Notes: generated by a model not told the origin, from the sequence alone. Positions 1 through 9,245 are shown, numbered from the stretch's first letter. The stretch is DNA of 64,000 nt from Mesorhizobium huakuii (GCF_030160235.1 NZ_BSNY01000030.1:62001-126000), one strand, 5' to 3'. Program-made: numbers and translations.

Positions 1-194
1 TGGAGACATCGGCCGCAAGCCTTGGACCAGCATCCCGGTCTATGGGCGGTGCGCGCGCCGGCCCCGGTTTTTCGTTCGGACTTGCGGGCGCGCTAAACAA
101 GATGTGTTTCGCCGATTGCCGCGAGACATTTTATGATGGATTGCGGATATGACACCGCAGGGATTCGCATGGCTTCGGCAGGAGAATTGAACCG
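1..194. other. Left edge, no gene supported
   Basis: The first 194 bases hold open stretches in all three forward frames that end at stops between 103 and 173. Any of them could be the tail of a gene that begins outside the window, but none shows a recognisable motif and third-position GC does not favour one clearly. I make no coding call here. The last part should contain the promoter and ribosome binding site of the following gene (AGGAG at about 180-184, ahead of the ATG at 195). Confidence 0.4.
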
Positions 195-1193
195 ATGCGG
201 TTGAGATTTTTCCCTCTGGGTATAGTCGTCACCCTCAGCCTTCTTGTCATCGTCATTGCCCTGACCGCGACGGTCCGGTCCATTGCCGCGCCCTCGGCCA
301 CCCCGGCCTGGCTGCAGGCGCATGTCGGCGACAGCGACGGCCAGATCTCAACCGTGGTGCTGGAGCGGGCACGCGCGCTCTACCTGAAAAAGGTGGCGCA
401 AGGCGCGGTCAGGAACCCCTGCTATTTCGCCATGGACGCGACGCGTCCCGGCGACATGGGCAACGGCGTGCTCGGGCGCCGGTACTACGTCATCTGCGAG
501 GCCAGCCAGTCGTTTCACGCCATCTCGTCGGGTCATGGCGGCGGCCGGAATCTGAAAGGCACGGCCGATTTTTCGAACGGCAGGCGGTGCTCCAAGAACT
601 TCGGCAATGCCATGGATTCCGAACTGACCGCCGGCGGCGCCTATATGACCAGCGAGGCGAAAACATCCTTCAAGGGTTTTTATCGCACCGGCGCGAAACA
701 GGACGTGGCTTTCCAGCGCACCTTCATCCAGTTCGACGGCGAAGGCGAAGCCGCCAATGCCAGGCAGCGCGTGATCGGCGGCCATGCGGCGCAGGTGCTG
801 CGCGGCATGTGCATGCGCAAAAGCCCCAACAGCTCATACGCCGACCATGACGGCCTGGTGCCGTTCGGCAAGCTGGTGGACTATGCCGGCGGCCGCAGCA
901 ATGGCTGCACCAGCTGGTCGCCGACGGATGCGCAGCAGATCATCGCGATGGTGAAGGACAATCCGACGACGCTCTACATCTATCCGGAATCGCGCGACAT
1001 CGCCGCCGTCGCGCAGGCGGCGAAAAGCCATTCGCCATCGGGCGAAGCACCCTATTGGAACGCATCCTGCCTGAAGGAAATCGGCGCGCCGAAATTCTGG
1101 CCGCGAAAAACCCTCGAACCGATCATCGCCCAATACAGGCAGGACCACCCGGCACCGCCACCGCAGCCGGTGCCGATGTGCAAGGGGCCGTGA
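195..1193 (+). CDS. Murein L,D-transpeptidase catalytic-domain family protein
   Basis: A 332-residue exported protein with an N-terminal hydrophobic segment (about residues 7-30) that could be a signal anchor. The region around residues 112-240 has the features of the YkuD-like L,D-transpeptidase fold: HGGGRN at 114-119, VIGGHAA at 193-199 and SNGCTSW at 235-241. The Cys at 238 would be the acyl-enzyme nucleophile and the His near 197 its partner. Such enzymes form or edit 3-3 cross-links, or attach proteins to peptidoglycan, in the periplasm. The C-terminal tail is Pro-rich. The ATG has an AGGAG about 10 bases upstream. The family call rests on these motifs; the substrate is unknown. Confidence 0.75.
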   Translation: MRLRFFPLGIVVTLSLLVIVIALTATVRSIAAPSATPAWLQAHVGDSDGQISTVVLERARALYLKKVAQGAVRNPCYFAMDATRPGDMGNGVLGRRYYVICEASQSFHAISSGHGGGRNLKGTADFSNGRRCSKNFGNAMDSELTAGGAYMTSEAKTSFKGFYRTGAKQDVAFQRTFIQFDGEGEAANARQRVIGGHAAQVLRGMCMRKSPNSSYADHDGLVPFGKLVDYAGGRSNGCTSWSPTDAQQIIAMVKDNPTTLYIYPESRDIAAVAQAAKSHSPSGEAPYWNASCLKEIGAPKFWPRKTLEPIIAQYRQDHPAPPPQPVPMCKGP

Positions 1194-1233
1194 GGTCCGC
1201 TCTGCAGCAGACCCCACGGGAGCAGACTTTCGG

Positions 1234-2028
1234 TCAGCGCAGAAAACCGAGCACGGCCTCCATGAACTCCGCCGGATACTCCACGTTCGACAGGTGGACC
1301 GCCGGCAGCACGACCAGCTTCGCGCCGGGCACGGCCGCCGCGATCAGTTCGCTGTGGCTGGCTTCCGTCACCGTGTCATGCTCGCCGGCGATCACCAGCG
1401 TCGGCCGGTTGATCAGCGCGACGGTGCGGCGAAGATCGGCATCGCGAACGGCGGCGAACAGGCCGGCCAGGCCTTGCCGGTCGATAGCGAGCAGCATGGT
1501 TCGGAACGCCTCGATGACCGGTTCGTTGGCCGCCACCATCCGCGCGGGGAACCAGTTGTTGAGGAACATTTCGGCGGTTTCCGCCATGTCAGGCGCCTGC
1601 CGGACAACGGCAATCCGCTCGTCGAAATAGCTTGCCGGCCCGAGATGAGACGAGGTGTTGCTCAGGATCAGCCGGTCGATGCGCTCGGGCGCATGGATGC
1701 CGAGCCACTGCCCGACGAAGCCGCCGAGCGACAGGCCGAGGAAATGCACCCGCCCAAGCCCGAGCGCATCGAGCAGCTCGATCACGTCGCGGCCAAGCCG
1801 GTCGAGCGAATAGGCACCGACCGGAGCGCTTGACCCGCCATGGCCGCGAAAGTCGTAGCGCAGAACACGGAAATGCCTGGACAGCTCGCCGACCTGCCCG
1901 TCCCACATATGCAGCGTGGTGCCGATGGAGTTCGACAGCACCAGCACCGGCTTTGCGGCATCGCCATCGAAACGATAGGCGATGCGCGTGCCGTCGCCGA
2001 CAGTCACGAAATTCAGCTCACTCATCAT
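1234..2028 (-). CDS. pcaD: Alpha/beta hydrolase, 3-oxoadipate enol-lactonase type
   Basis: 264 residues, the normal size for PcaD, which hydrolyses 3-oxoadipate enol-lactone to 3-oxoadipate in the beta-ketoadipate pathway for aromatic compounds. The nucleophile elbow GLSLGG puts the catalytic Ser at 100; D218 (in GEHDT) and H245 (in AVHLS) complete the triad. The N-terminal SNSIGTTLHMWD segment forms the usual oxyanion region of enol-lactonases. The gene is divergent from the LysR gene that starts at 2126, with about 97 bases between them, a typical regulator/target arrangement. No other pca genes lie in the window, so the physiological substrate could be another lactone or ester. ATG is doubled (MMSEL); either may be used. 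Confidence 0.7.
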   Translation of the reverse strand: MMSELNFVTVGDGTRIAYRFDGDAAKPVLVLSNSIGTTLHMWDGQVGELSRHFRVLRYDFRGHGGSSAPVGAYSLDRLGRDVIELLDALGLGRVHFLGLSLGGFVGQWLGIHAPERIDRLILSNTSSHLGPASYFDERIAVVRQAPDMAETAEMFLNNWFPARMVAANEPVIEAFRTMLLAIDRQGLAGLFAAVRDADLRRTVALINRPTLVIAGEHDTVTEASHSELIAAAVPGAKLVVLPAVHLSNVEYPAEFMEAVLGFLR

Positions 2029-2125
2029 GAAGAATCCTTCTGGAACGTTGAATGAACGGAACGTAGTCGCGACGAGCTTTTGTTGATATTACAAAGATAG
2101 GACAAACTCTGTAGTCAAAGCTGAC

Positions 2126-3049
2126 ATGGCCGAATTCACCTTGCACGATTTGCAATGCTTCGATGCGGTGATCCGCACCGGCGGCTTTCAGCCGGCGGCG
2201 GCCTTGCTGCATCGCTCGCACCCGGCGGTGTTCGCCGCTGTCGCCAAGCTCGAACGGCAGCTCGACCTCGTTCTGCTGGATCGCAGCGGCTATCGCGTGC
2301 GCCCGACCGAGGCGGGACTGTCGTTCCACCGCCGGGCGCAATCGCTGCTGCGCGAACTGGAAGGCCTGCGCGTCCATGCCGCCCAGCTCTCGATGGGCGA
2401 GGAAAGCGAGATCCATGTCGTGATCGGCGACCTCTGCCCGAGGCCGCAGGTGCTGGGCATGCTCGGACGGTTCTTCGCCCAATGCCCGGGCACGCGCCTG
2501 CATCTGCATTTCGAAGCCGTCGGCGGCCCTTGGGAGCGGCTCTTCGATGACGAGGCCGACCTGATCCTGCATTGGGTGGACAAGGGCGACGCGCGGGTGG
2601 AATGGATCGATCTGTGCAAGGTGCCGTTCATTCCCGTGGCAGCGCCAGGCTTTTTGCCCGAGCGCCTCATGCAGCCGATCACGCTGGACCAGATGCGGGC
2701 GCTCGCCCAATGCGTCATGCGCGACACCGCCCGCCATTCGCCTCGGCAGGACTACTTCATGGTCGAAGGCGCGCCGCAATGTCTGGTGCCCGACCAGGGC
2801 ATGAAGAAGGAGATCATCCTGCAGGGCCTTGGCTGGGGCCACCTGCCCCGCTTCCTGATCGAGGAAGAACTCCGCGACGGACGCCTGCTGTCCATCGCCG
2901 GCCGCCACATGCCTGGCCGCACCGACGAACTGGTGGTGGCGCGCCGCCGCGACCGGCCGCACGGGCCGATCGCGAACCGGTTATGGGATCACATCCAGCA
3001 GGAGGCACCGGCCTTGCGCCGCGCGCTGGAGCCTCGGAAAATCTCCTGA
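2126..3049 (+). CDS. LysR-family transcriptional regulator
   Basis: 307 residues with the LysR plan: N-terminal winged helix-turn-helix (residues about 5-60, with GGFQPAAALLHRSHPAVFAAVAKLE as the recognition segment; the usual 'Q(S/P)A(V/I)S' is replaced by HPAVFAA) and a substrate-binding-type effector domain. It is cytoplasmic and DNA-binding. It faces away from the enol-lactonase-type gene at 1234-2028 and probably controls it and itself from the shared 97-base spacer. The effector domain is not close enough to PcaQ for me to use that name. The start fits the HTH position and has no upstream competitor. Confidence 0.85.
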   Translation: MAEFTLHDLQCFDAVIRTGGFQPAAALLHRSHPAVFAAVAKLERQLDLVLLDRSGYRVRPTEAGLSFHRRAQSLLRELEGLRVHAAQLSMGEESEIHVVIGDLCPRPQVLGMLGRFFAQCPGTRLHLHFEAVGGPWERLFDDEADLILHWVDKGDARVEWIDLCKVPFIPVAAPGFLPERLMQPITLDQMRALAQCVMRDTARHSPRQDYFMVEGAPQCLVPDQGMKKEIILQGLGWGHLPRFLIEEELRDGRLLSIAGRHMPGRTDELVVARRRDRPHGPIANRLWDHIQQEAPALRRALEPRKIS

Positions 3050-3131
3050 GAGACGCCGAGCGCTACCTGGCCGGGCTGGCAAGCCCTAAAGCCTGTCACG
3101 ATCCAGCACTTCGAGGATTGCAGGCCGCCAG

Positions 3132-3839
3132 CTACGGCACCTGCGTGATGCTGCCGCTGCCTCTGACCTGCGACCGTCGCATGGTCGGGTGCCCATAGAG
3201 ATCGACGTCACCGCTGCCGGAAATCGAGACATCCGCATCCGCCCGTGCGGTAACTTCCGCGTCGCCGCTGCCGCGGATCTCGATCTGTGCGGATTGGGCG
3301 ATCAGGTCCTTGAGCCGCCCCGAGCCAGAACCAGAGATCTCCAGACCGACCGTTTGGGTGGTTCCGGTGGCGACCACGCTGCCGCTGCCGCGAATGTTCA
3401 GCCGCAGCTCGGGCTGGTTGACCTGCGACAGGGCAAGCTCGCCGCTGCCGACCAGTCGCCAGTCCGAAATCGCCGGCCCCGACACGGTGACCTCGAGCCG
3501 GGGCGAAAACCAGCCCGTCTCACAATCCAGGCTGAGCTGGCTGCCCTCCATGCGCACATGATCGACGAGCGTGGAATCGCCGCTGACGACAGCTTCGGCC
3601 TTGTCGCCCGGCTGGTAACGGACCGAAGCCGGCAAAGCGATGGTGAAGCTGCCATTGGCGCTGAACGGCAGCGTAACTTCCTTCCTGACGGACGTGATCG
3701 CGCCGCAGGTGGATTGGCCGGCGATCCACGAGCCTCCCGCGTTGACCCAATCCGGCCCTGCAAGCCCGATGCCCACGGCCAAGAACAGGGCAGCGCCAGC
3801 CAGCCCGGCTGTCGCGACGAGTGCCAGTTTTCCAGTCAT
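3132..3839 (-). CDS. GIN-domain (DUF2807) secreted adhesin-like protein
   Basis: 235 residues with an N-terminal hydrophobic export signal (residues 4-28). The body is a repetitive beta structure with recurring G-S-G turns (NIRGSGSV, ISGSGSG, IRGSGDA, ISGSGDV), the signature of the putative auto-transporter adhesin head GIN domain. It probably lies in the periplasm or on the membrane surface; no biochemical role is established for the family. It is the last gene of a PadR / DUF1700 / GIN operon on the minus strand, a common combination linked to envelope homeostasis. The 48-base gap after the preceding gene suggests co-transcription. Confidence 0.75.
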   Translation of the reverse strand: MTGKLALVATAGLAGAALFLAVGIGLAGPDWVNAGGSWIAGQSTCGAITSVRKEVTLPFSANGSFTIALPASVRYQPGDKAEAVVSGDSTLVDHVRMEGSQLSLDCETGWFSPRLEVTVSGPAISDWRLVGSGELALSQVNQPELRLNIRGSGSVVATGTTQTVGLEISGSGSGRLKDLIAQSAQIEIRGSGDAEVTARADADVSISGSGDVDLYGHPTMRRSQVRGSGSITQVP

Positions 3840-3887
3840 GATCCGTTTCCTTCAACGTGATGACAAATTGCAGGCGCCTGACAGCCC

Positions 3888-4453
3888 TCAAACGGAGCTG
3901 CGGTCGGCTTGCATGATACGGGAATGCAGTCGGGCGTAGCGCCCGACAACCCGTACGCCCGCGCCCATGGCCAGCAGCAACAAGGCGCCGCCGCCAAGGA
4001 AGCCGCTCACCAGTCCGGCCCCGATGAAGAGGCGACCCAGCGTGAGCGAGACGGCAGTGCCCGGCTCGAACAGCAGCGTGGTGAGAATGATCTTGATGCC
4101 GAGCACGCCGATGGCGACGAGCGTGATGCCAAGCCCGAGCGCAAGCACGACCGCCGGATGAGCAGAGGCAACAGGAAGACGATGTCGACGAAGGCAAGGC
4201 CGGCCAGGGCGATCGTCGCCGCCAGCATGTTCGACACGCTCCAATGCGCTTCGAAACGGCGCAGGCCCGCCTCGGCGCGCAGCTCGCGGGCGATCCTGGT
4301 CGGATCACCCAGGGCCGCCGCGACCTCCGCTTCGCCGCGGCCCGAAGCATCGGCGAAATGGGCGGCATAGTCGCCAACGATATCCTCGATCTCCTGCGGC
4401 GGCAGGCCGGCGAGTCCCTGTCTCAGCGTGCGCAGGAAGGCATCCCTGGTCAT
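3888..4453 (-). pseudogene. DUF1700-family inner-membrane protein, frameshifted
   Basis: The N-terminal half (from ATG at 4453, overlapping the PadR stop as ATGA) reads as a DUF1700 cytoplasmic helical domain (LRQGLAGLPPQEIEDIVGDY, then DASGRGEAEVAAALGDPTRIARELRAE) followed by a first membrane helix ending LAFVDIVFLLPLL near 4165. The rest of the protein, HPAVVLALGLGITLVAIGVLGIK and two further hydrophobic helices, continues in a different frame and ends at 3888. The total of 566 bases is one short of a multiple of three, so loss of one base near 4155-4165 explains the break. It is either a decayed gene or a sequence error. An intact product would be 188 residues. Confidence 0.75.
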
Positions 4454-4776
4454 GGCAAATCCTCGAGAAGTTTGTCGACGGCCCCCGCGAAGGATCGCCA
4501 GTCGCGGCGGTGAGCTTCGAAAGCCTGCTGGCCGAGCGGCGTGAGCCGGTAATATTTGCGCGGCGGCCCGCTGCTCGACTCGACGATGCGGGTGGCGACC
4601 AACCCGTCATTCTGCATCCGGCGCATCAGGGGATAGATCGTGCCTTCCCCCATGTTCACCGCGGCGACCAGCGTGCTGGCGATTTCATAGCCATAGCTCT
4701 CACCCCGCGACAGCACGGCCAGGACGCACAGATCAAGCGCGCCTTTTCGCAACTGGACGAGGATGGAGTCGGTCAT
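4450..4776 (-). CDS. PadR-family transcriptional regulator
   Basis: 108 residues from the ATG at 4776 (MTDSILVQLRKG). A longer reading from 4827 is unlikely because that codon lies inside the promoter. The winged-helix PadR domain is clear: LRKGALDLCVLAVLSRGESYGYEI, then GTIYPLMRRMQNDGLV and the wing PPRKYYRLTPLG. PadR proteins are cytoplasmic repressors that usually control their own operon. Here the operon continues into the DUF1700 gene (ATGA overlap) and the GIN-domain gene. A GAGG ribosome site lies about 9 bases upstream, and a palindrome overlaps the promoter (see 4799-4832). Confidence 0.85.
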   Translation of the reverse strand: MTDSILVQLRKGALDLCVLAVLSRGESYGYEIASTLVAAVNMGEGTIYPLMRRMQNDGLVATRIVESSSGPPRKYYRLTPLGQQAFEAHRRDWRSFAGAVDKLLEDLP

Positions 4777-4798
4777 GGCAGGCCTCGAATTCGCGACC

Positions 4799-4832
4799 TG
4801 TATATAGCACGCTACCTGTTTATGCAAGGTAG
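4799..4832 (-). promoter_or_regulatory. padR promoter with overlapping CTACCT-N9-AGGTAG operator
   Basis: On the minus strand a -35 TTGCAT (4822-4827) and a -10 TATACA (4799-4804) are 17 bases apart, giving a start point near 4792 and a short leader to the ATG at 4776. An inverted repeat CTACCT-N9-AGGTAG spans 4812-4832 and covers the -35 and half of the spacer, the right place for autorepression. Binding by PadR is an inference. Confidence 0.6.
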
Positions 4833-4978
4833 TGGGTAGACGTCTGTTGGATCCCGCGGCCCTTGTGTGGGGCAGCGAGCTCCAAAGTCACGGTTTGGAC
4901 AATCCATGTCGCGCCGCCGGCACGGCCGAACCGCGCATATTCGGCCTGCTGACCCTATCGGGCCAGGTAACCGCCAAC

Positions 4979-5428
4979 CTACTGCAGCAGCCCTTTGACG
5001 ATGCCACTGGCCTTGCCGAAATCCATCTGGCCGGCATATTTCTGCTTCAGCGCGGCGATCACCTTGCCCATGTCCTTCTGGCTGGCGGCACCCGTCGCCG
5101 CGATCGCCTCGCGGGCCGCGGCCGTGATCGCTGCGTCGTCAAGCTGCGTCGGCAGGAAGCCGCGGATGATCTCCATCTCGCCGCGCTCCTGCGCGGCCAG
5201 TTCCGGGCGCTTGCCGTCTTCGAATGCCTTGGCCGATTCCTCGCGCTGCTTCACCATCTTGGCCAGGATCTGCAGGATCTCCTCGTCGCTGGCAGGCTCC
5301 TTGCCCGACCCGCGATTGGCGATGTCGCGGTCATGGATGGCGGCCTGGATCAGCCGCAATGTCGGCAGCCGGTGCTTGTCCTGCGCCTTCATCGCGCTCT
5401 TCAGGGATTCGGCGATTTTTCCGCGCAT
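4979..5428 (-). CDS. yqeY: GatB/YqeY domain-containing protein
   Basis: 149 residues, the usual length of free-standing YqeY proteins, which share the all-helical tail domain of the GatB amidotransferase subunit. Visible markers are the start MRGKIAESLKSAMKAQDKHRLPTLRLI, the segment EEILQILAKMVKQREES and the C-terminal DMGKVIAALKQKY...DFGKASGIVKGLL. In many bacteria the gene sits by rpsU or dnaG; here it is divergent from carA. The cellular role is not settled; tRNA-related amidotransferase functions have been suggested from the domain alone. The call is secure at family level. Confidence 0.9.
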   Translation of the reverse strand: MRGKIAESLKSAMKAQDKHRLPTLRLIQAAIHDRDIANRGSGKEPASDEEILQILAKMVKQREESAKAFEDGKRPELAAQERGEMEIIRGFLPTQLDDAAITAAAREAIAATGAASQKDMGKVIAALKQKYAGQMDFGKASGIVKGLLQ

Positions 5429-5555
5429 CGTGCTCTTCTCCTACAAACGGCGCGGACCATAACCTCGCCGGGAGCACAAGGCAAATCTCGACCTGACCGA
5501 CAAACCACTGATATTGTTCGACGAAATAAATCGATGCCGGGCCTTGGCTGTATCA

Positions 5556-5584
5556 TTGACCGTTCTGGCACCTTCCCCTATGTA
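5556..5584 (+). promoter_or_regulatory. Candidate carA promoter
   Basis: A -35 TTGACC (5556-5561) and a -10 TATGTA (5579-5584) are separated by exactly 17 bases. The predicted start near 5591 gives carA a leader of about 109 bases. No obvious attenuator hairpin is seen in this leader, unlike that of carB. Confidence 0.5.
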
Positions 5585-5699
5585 CTCGGCCTTGCATAAG
5601 ACAATGAATTGACGCGCTGGGGCTCGAGAAATCGCTGCCACGCCGTTTGCTGCGCGGATGGTCCGTCATCGAAGCGCACAGCCTGATAGGAGTGCCGCC

Positions 5700-6905
5700 A
5701 TGGCCGAGATGACGCCCGCCTGGGCAACCGAAAAGCCGACCGCCCTTCTGGTGCTGGCCGACGGCACCGTCATCGAGGGTCGCGGCCTTGGCGCCACCGG
5801 CTCCGCCGTCGCCGAAGTCTGCTTCAACACCGCGCTCACCGGCTACCAGGAGATCCTCACCGATCCGTCCTATGCCGGGCAGATCGTCACCTTCACCTTC
5901 CCGCATATCGGCAATATCGGCACCAATGGCGAGGACATCGAGGACCTCAACCCGGCTGCGCGGGCCGGCGCCGTCGGCGCGGTGTTCAAGGCCGATGTCA
6001 CCAACCCGTCCAACTATCGCGCCGCCGGCCACCTCGACCAGTGGCTGAAGAAGCGCGGCATCGTGGCGCTTTCGGGCATCGACACCCGGGCGCTGACCGC
6101 GCTGATCCGCGAAAAGGGCATGCCCAACGCCGTCATCGCGCATGCGCCGGACGGCGTCTTCGACCTCGACGATCTGAAGCAGCGCGCCGCCGCCTGGTCC
6201 GGCCTGATCGGGCTCGACCTTGCCAAGGAAGTCACTTCGGGCCAGTCCTCGGTCTGGCGCGAGACGCCATGGGTGTGGAACGAAGGTTTTGGCGAACAGA
6301 CCGAGCCGTCGCTGCACGTCGTGGCCATCGACTACGGCGTCAAGCGCAACATCCTGCGCCTGCTTGCCGGCCTCGGCGCCAAGGTCACCGTGGTCCCGGC
6401 CAGCACCGGTTCGGAAGAGATCCTCGCCATGCAGCCGGACGGCATCTTCCTGTCCAACGGCCCCGGCGACCCGGAAGCCACCGGCGGCTATGCCGTGCCG
6501 GTCATCCAGGACCTGCTCAAGACCGACATTCCGGTGTTCGGCATCTGCCTCGGCCACCAGATGCTGGCGTTGGCGCTCGGCGGCAGGACCGCCAAGATGC
6601 ACCAGGGCCATCACGGTGCCAACCATCCGGTCAAGGACCACACCACCGGCAAGGTCGAGATCGTCTCGATGAACCACGGCTTTGCCGTCGATGCCGACTC
6701 TTTGCCCGAGGGCGTCGAGGAAACCCATGTCTCGCTGTTCGACGGCTCGAACTGCGGCATCGCGCTCACCGGCCGCCCGGTGTTCTCGGTCCAGCATCAC
6801 CCCGAGGCCTCGCCCGGCCCACAGGACTCGCACTATCTGTTCCGCCGCTTCGTCAACCTGATCCGCGAAAAGCGCGGCGAGGAGCTGCTGGCCGAGCGGG
6901 CCTGA
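5700..6905 (+). CDS. carA: Carbamoyl-phosphate synthase small subunit
   Basis: 401 residues. CarA is the glutaminase subunit that feeds ammonia to CarB for carbamoyl phosphate, the precursor of pyrimidines and arginine, in the cytoplasm. The N-terminal CPSase small-chain domain (LLVLADGTVIEGRGLGATGSAV, then FNTALTGYQEILTDPSYAGQ) is followed by a class I glutamine amidotransferase domain with the nucleophile Cys283 in FGICLGHQ and the H367-P-E369 pair. The ATG at 5700 is preceded by AGGAG; an upstream ATG at 5658 lacks such a site. As in other rhizobia carA is not next to carB, which begins 17.5 kb downstream. Confidence 0.97.
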   Translation: MAEMTPAWATEKPTALLVLADGTVIEGRGLGATGSAVAEVCFNTALTGYQEILTDPSYAGQIVTFTFPHIGNIGTNGEDIEDLNPAARAGAVGAVFKADVTNPSNYRAAGHLDQWLKKRGIVALSGIDTRALTALIREKGMPNAVIAHAPDGVFDLDDLKQRAAAWSGLIGLDLAKEVTSGQSSVWRETPWVWNEGFGEQTEPSLHVVAIDYGVKRNILRLLAGLGAKVTVVPASTGSEEILAMQPDGIFLSNGPGDPEATGGYAVPVIQDLLKTDIPVFGICLGHQMLALALGGRTAKMHQGHHGANHPVKDHTTGKVEIVSMNHGFAVDADSLPEGVEETHVSLFDGSNCGIALTGRPVFSVQHHPEASPGPQDSHYLFRRFVNLIREKRGEELLAERA

Positions 6906-6907
6906 CC

Positions 6908-7828
6908 TTACGCCACCGGCCGCCCTTCGCTCGCTTCCAATATTGCGAACCATTGCTGGCGGTCGAGCTTGATCTCCTGCGCCTTGACCATGGCGGCGAG
7001 CCGCTCCGGCTTCATCGAGCCGAGCACCGGCACCAGCCGGGCCGGATGTCGCAGCAGCCAGGCGATGGCGACGGCGGCGAGATCGCCGGCGCCGACCTCG
7101 GCGGCCACCGCCGCAAGCGCTGCACGCACCCTTGCCTCCCGGCTTTCCTTGCCGGTGAACAGCGAGCCGCCGCCGAGCGGCGACCAGATCATCGGCGCGT
7201 AGGCCAGGCGCTGCTCGTGGTCGAGGCTGCCATCGGTCAACGCCGACGTTTTCAGCACCGACATCTCGATCTGGTTTGTGGCGAGCGCGAACGGCAGCCG
7301 CGAGGCCAGGAGATCGAATTGCGACGGCGTGAAATTGGAAACGCCGACCGCCCTCGCCTTGCCCGCCTTGACCAGTCCGGCCAGTGCCGCCGCCGTCTCG
7401 TCGGCGTCCATCAGCGGATCCGGCCGATGCAGCAGCAACAGGTCGAGATAATCGGTGCCGAGATTGCCGAGCGAGCGCTCGACCGAGGCATTTATGTGGG
7501 CGGCGCTGGTGTCATAGTGCTTCAGCCGGTTCTGCGGCCGGTTGGCCGAGGCCAGCATGATGTCGCATTTCGAGATCAGCTCGATCTCCTCGCGCTTGCC
7601 GTTCCAACGCGATAGCCCGGCTCCAAACGCCGCCTCCACCTCGTAATTCCCATAGATGTCGGCATGGTCGAAACTGGTCAGGCCGAGATCGACGGCGGTG
7701 CCGATCAGCCGCGCGACCTGATCGGCATCCGGGCGGACGCCGCCGTCGAGCAGGCGCCAGGCGCCGAAGACCAGCCGCGACAGCGCCACCCCGTCCCTGG
7801 TCAGCGCGATGCGGCCGTCATGGCTCAT
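6908..7828 (-). CDS. Aldo/keto reductase family oxidoreductase
   Basis: 306 residues from the ATG at 7828, which overlaps the stop of the upstream MFS gene (ATGA). The AKR signature is present: FDHADIYGNYEVE with the catalytic Tyr, ISKCDI with the Lys, LLLHRPDPLMD with the His, and the NADPH-binding end VPVLGSMKPERL. It most resembles the YdhF group of NADPH-dependent oxidoreductases. It probably reduces carbonyl compounds in the cytoplasm; the substrate is unknown. Translational coupling to the drug/H+ antiporter suggests they act on the same toxic compound, but this is inferred only from the overlap. Confidence 0.9.
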   Translation of the reverse strand: MSHDGRIALTRDGVALSRLVFGAWRLLDGGVRPDADQVARLIGTAVDLGLTSFDHADIYGNYEVEAAFGAGLSRWNGKREEIELISKCDIMLASANRPQNRLKHYDTSAAHINASVERSLGNLGTDYLDLLLLHRPDPLMDADETAAALAGLVKAGKARAVGVSNFTPSQFDLLASRLPFALATNQIEMSVLKTSALTDGSLDHEQRLAYAPMIWSPLGGGSLFTGKESREARVRAALAAVAAEVGAGDLAAVAIAWLLRHPARLVPVLGSMKPERLAAMVKAQEIKLDRQQWFAILEASEGRPVA

Positions 7829-9090
7829 GCCTGCGCTCCATCTTCCGCGATGTCGGTGGTGGCGTTGGTGACCGTCGCCGGCCTCGCCACCTTGGTGACG
7901 AAGACGATGAGCGCCAGCAGCAGGAAGCACGCCCCGACCAGATACGGCGCGCCGCCGAAGGTGACGGGCGCGCTTGGCCCGGTGAACCAGGAGAAGATCG
8001 CCGTGTAGAGCAGCGGCGTGATGATCGAGGTGATCGAGAACAGCGAGGTCATCGCGCCCTGCAGCTCGCCCTGCGCCGAGGGCGGCACCTTGGCGGCGGC
8101 GAGGCTTCTCAGAGGCGGATCGGCCAGCGCTTCCAGGCAACCGACGACGATCACCGCGTAGATCATCCATCCCTGCGTGGCGAAGGCGTAGCCGAAGGCG
8201 CTGAGCGCGGTGAATGTGAGCCCGATGACCGCCGTCTTCCATTCGCCAAGCCTGGGGATAACGCGTGGCAGCACCGTCCCCATGATGATCGCGCCACACA
8301 GGCCGAAGGCGCCGAGCGAAAAACCGATCTGCTGCTGGCTCCAGCCATAGCGGTAGCTGGAAACGAACGACCACACCGCTGGGTACATCATGTGGCCGAG
8401 CGTCATCAGGAAGAAGACGAGCCCGATCCAGCCGATGCCTTGATATTGGCGCATCTGCAGAAGCGTGCCGACCGGGTTGGCGCGTTTCCACTCGAAGCGG
8501 CGGCGATGCTTTTGATCGAGCGTTTCTGGCAGGAAGACCATCGCGATCAGGAAGTTCACCAAGGCGAGCCCGGCGGCGAAATAGAACGGCACGCGCGGTC
8601 CGAACGTGCCCAGCAATCCGCCCAGCACCGGGCCGATGACGAAGCCGACGCCGAAGGCGATGCCGAGCAGGCCGAAATTCTTCGCCCGGTTCTCGTCGTT
8701 CGAGATGTCGGCGATGAAGGCCGACGTCGTCGAATAGCTGGCGCCCGAAATGCCGGCCAGCACACGGCCGATGAACAGCATCGGATAGGACCAGGCGACC
8801 GCGCAGATCAGATTGTCGATGGAGAAGGTCAGCACCGAGGCAAGCAGGATCGGCCGTCGCCCGAAGCGGTCGCTCAAGCCGCCCATGATCGGCGCGAAGA
8901 AGAACTGCATGGCTGCGTAGACGAAGAACAGCCAGCCGCCCTCGATCGCCGCGCCGCTGATGCTGACACCGGACAATTCCTGCAAATAGGCCGGCAGCAC
9001 CGGCATGATGATGCCGAAGCCGATAATATCGAGCAGCAACGTGGTGAAAACCAGCGCGAGGCCCCGCCTGGCGGTTTTAGGGTCGATCAT
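7825..9090 (-). CDS. TetA/TCR-type MFS efflux transporter
   Basis: 421 residues with 12 predicted membrane helices. It opens with [26 protein letters not shown], the start typical of the tetracycline-resistance group of drug/H+ antiporters, and carries the loop 2-3 motif [14 protein letters not shown] and the antiporter motif C-like GxxxGPVLGG ([12 protein letters not shown]). It would export a cytotoxic compound across the inner membrane in exchange for protons. Chromosomal members of this group in rhizobia are often only 'TetA-like', so tetracycline itself should not be assumed. It is coupled to the downstream aldo/keto reductase. Confidence 0.88.
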   Translation of the reverse strand: MIDPKTARRGLALVFTTLLLDIIGFGIIMPVLPAYLQELSGVSISGAAIEGGWLFFVYAAMQFFFAPIMGGLSDRFGRRPILLASVLTFSIDNLICAVAWSYPMLFIGRVLAGISGASYSTTSAFIADISNDENRAKNFGLLGIAFGVGFVIGPVLGGLLGTFGPRVPFYFAAGLALVNFLIAMVFLPETLDQKHRRRFEWKRANPVGTLLQMRQYQGIGWIGLVFFLMTLGHMMYPAVWSFVSSYRYGWSQQQIGFSLGAFGLCGAIIMGTVLPRVIPRLGEWKTAVIGLTFTALSAFGYAFATQGWMIYAVIVVGCLEALADPPLRSLAAAKVPPSAQGELQGAMTSLFSITSIITPLLYTAIFSWFTGPSAPVTFGGAPYLVGACFLLLALIVFVTKVARPATVTNATTDIAEDGAQA

Positions 9091-9200
9091 GATGGGTCAG
9101 GCTCCTCTGGTCGCCCGGGGCGCAGGCGGACGAACCTTATAGGCGAGGCCGCAAAAAGGAACAATGCGAGAACAGCCAGGAGTCGTTGATCCTGACTCTC

Positions 9201-9224
9201 CCTGACGGCGACTTCGCCGTCAGG
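9201..9224 (-). terminator. Hairpin downstream of the zinc-peptidase gene
   Basis: CCTGACGGCG (9201-9210) pairs with CGCCGTCAGG (9215-9224) over a four-base loop. It lies 22 bases past the stop of the minus-strand zinc peptidase. There is no clear T-run, so it may be a stabilising 3' hairpin and not a strict intrinsic terminator. Confidence 0.4.
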
Positions 9225-9245
9225 CCGCTCGCGTGAGACAAGTGC

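Noticed and set aside
1-194. 3' end of a gene entering from the left
   Set aside because: All three forward frames end with unrecognisable peptides; there is not enough sequence to choose one.
7825-9090. True tetracycline-resistance determinant
   Set aside because: The protein is TetA-like by family only; there is no TetR-type partner, mobile element or composition shift, so it is treated as a chromosomal efflux pump of unknown substrate.
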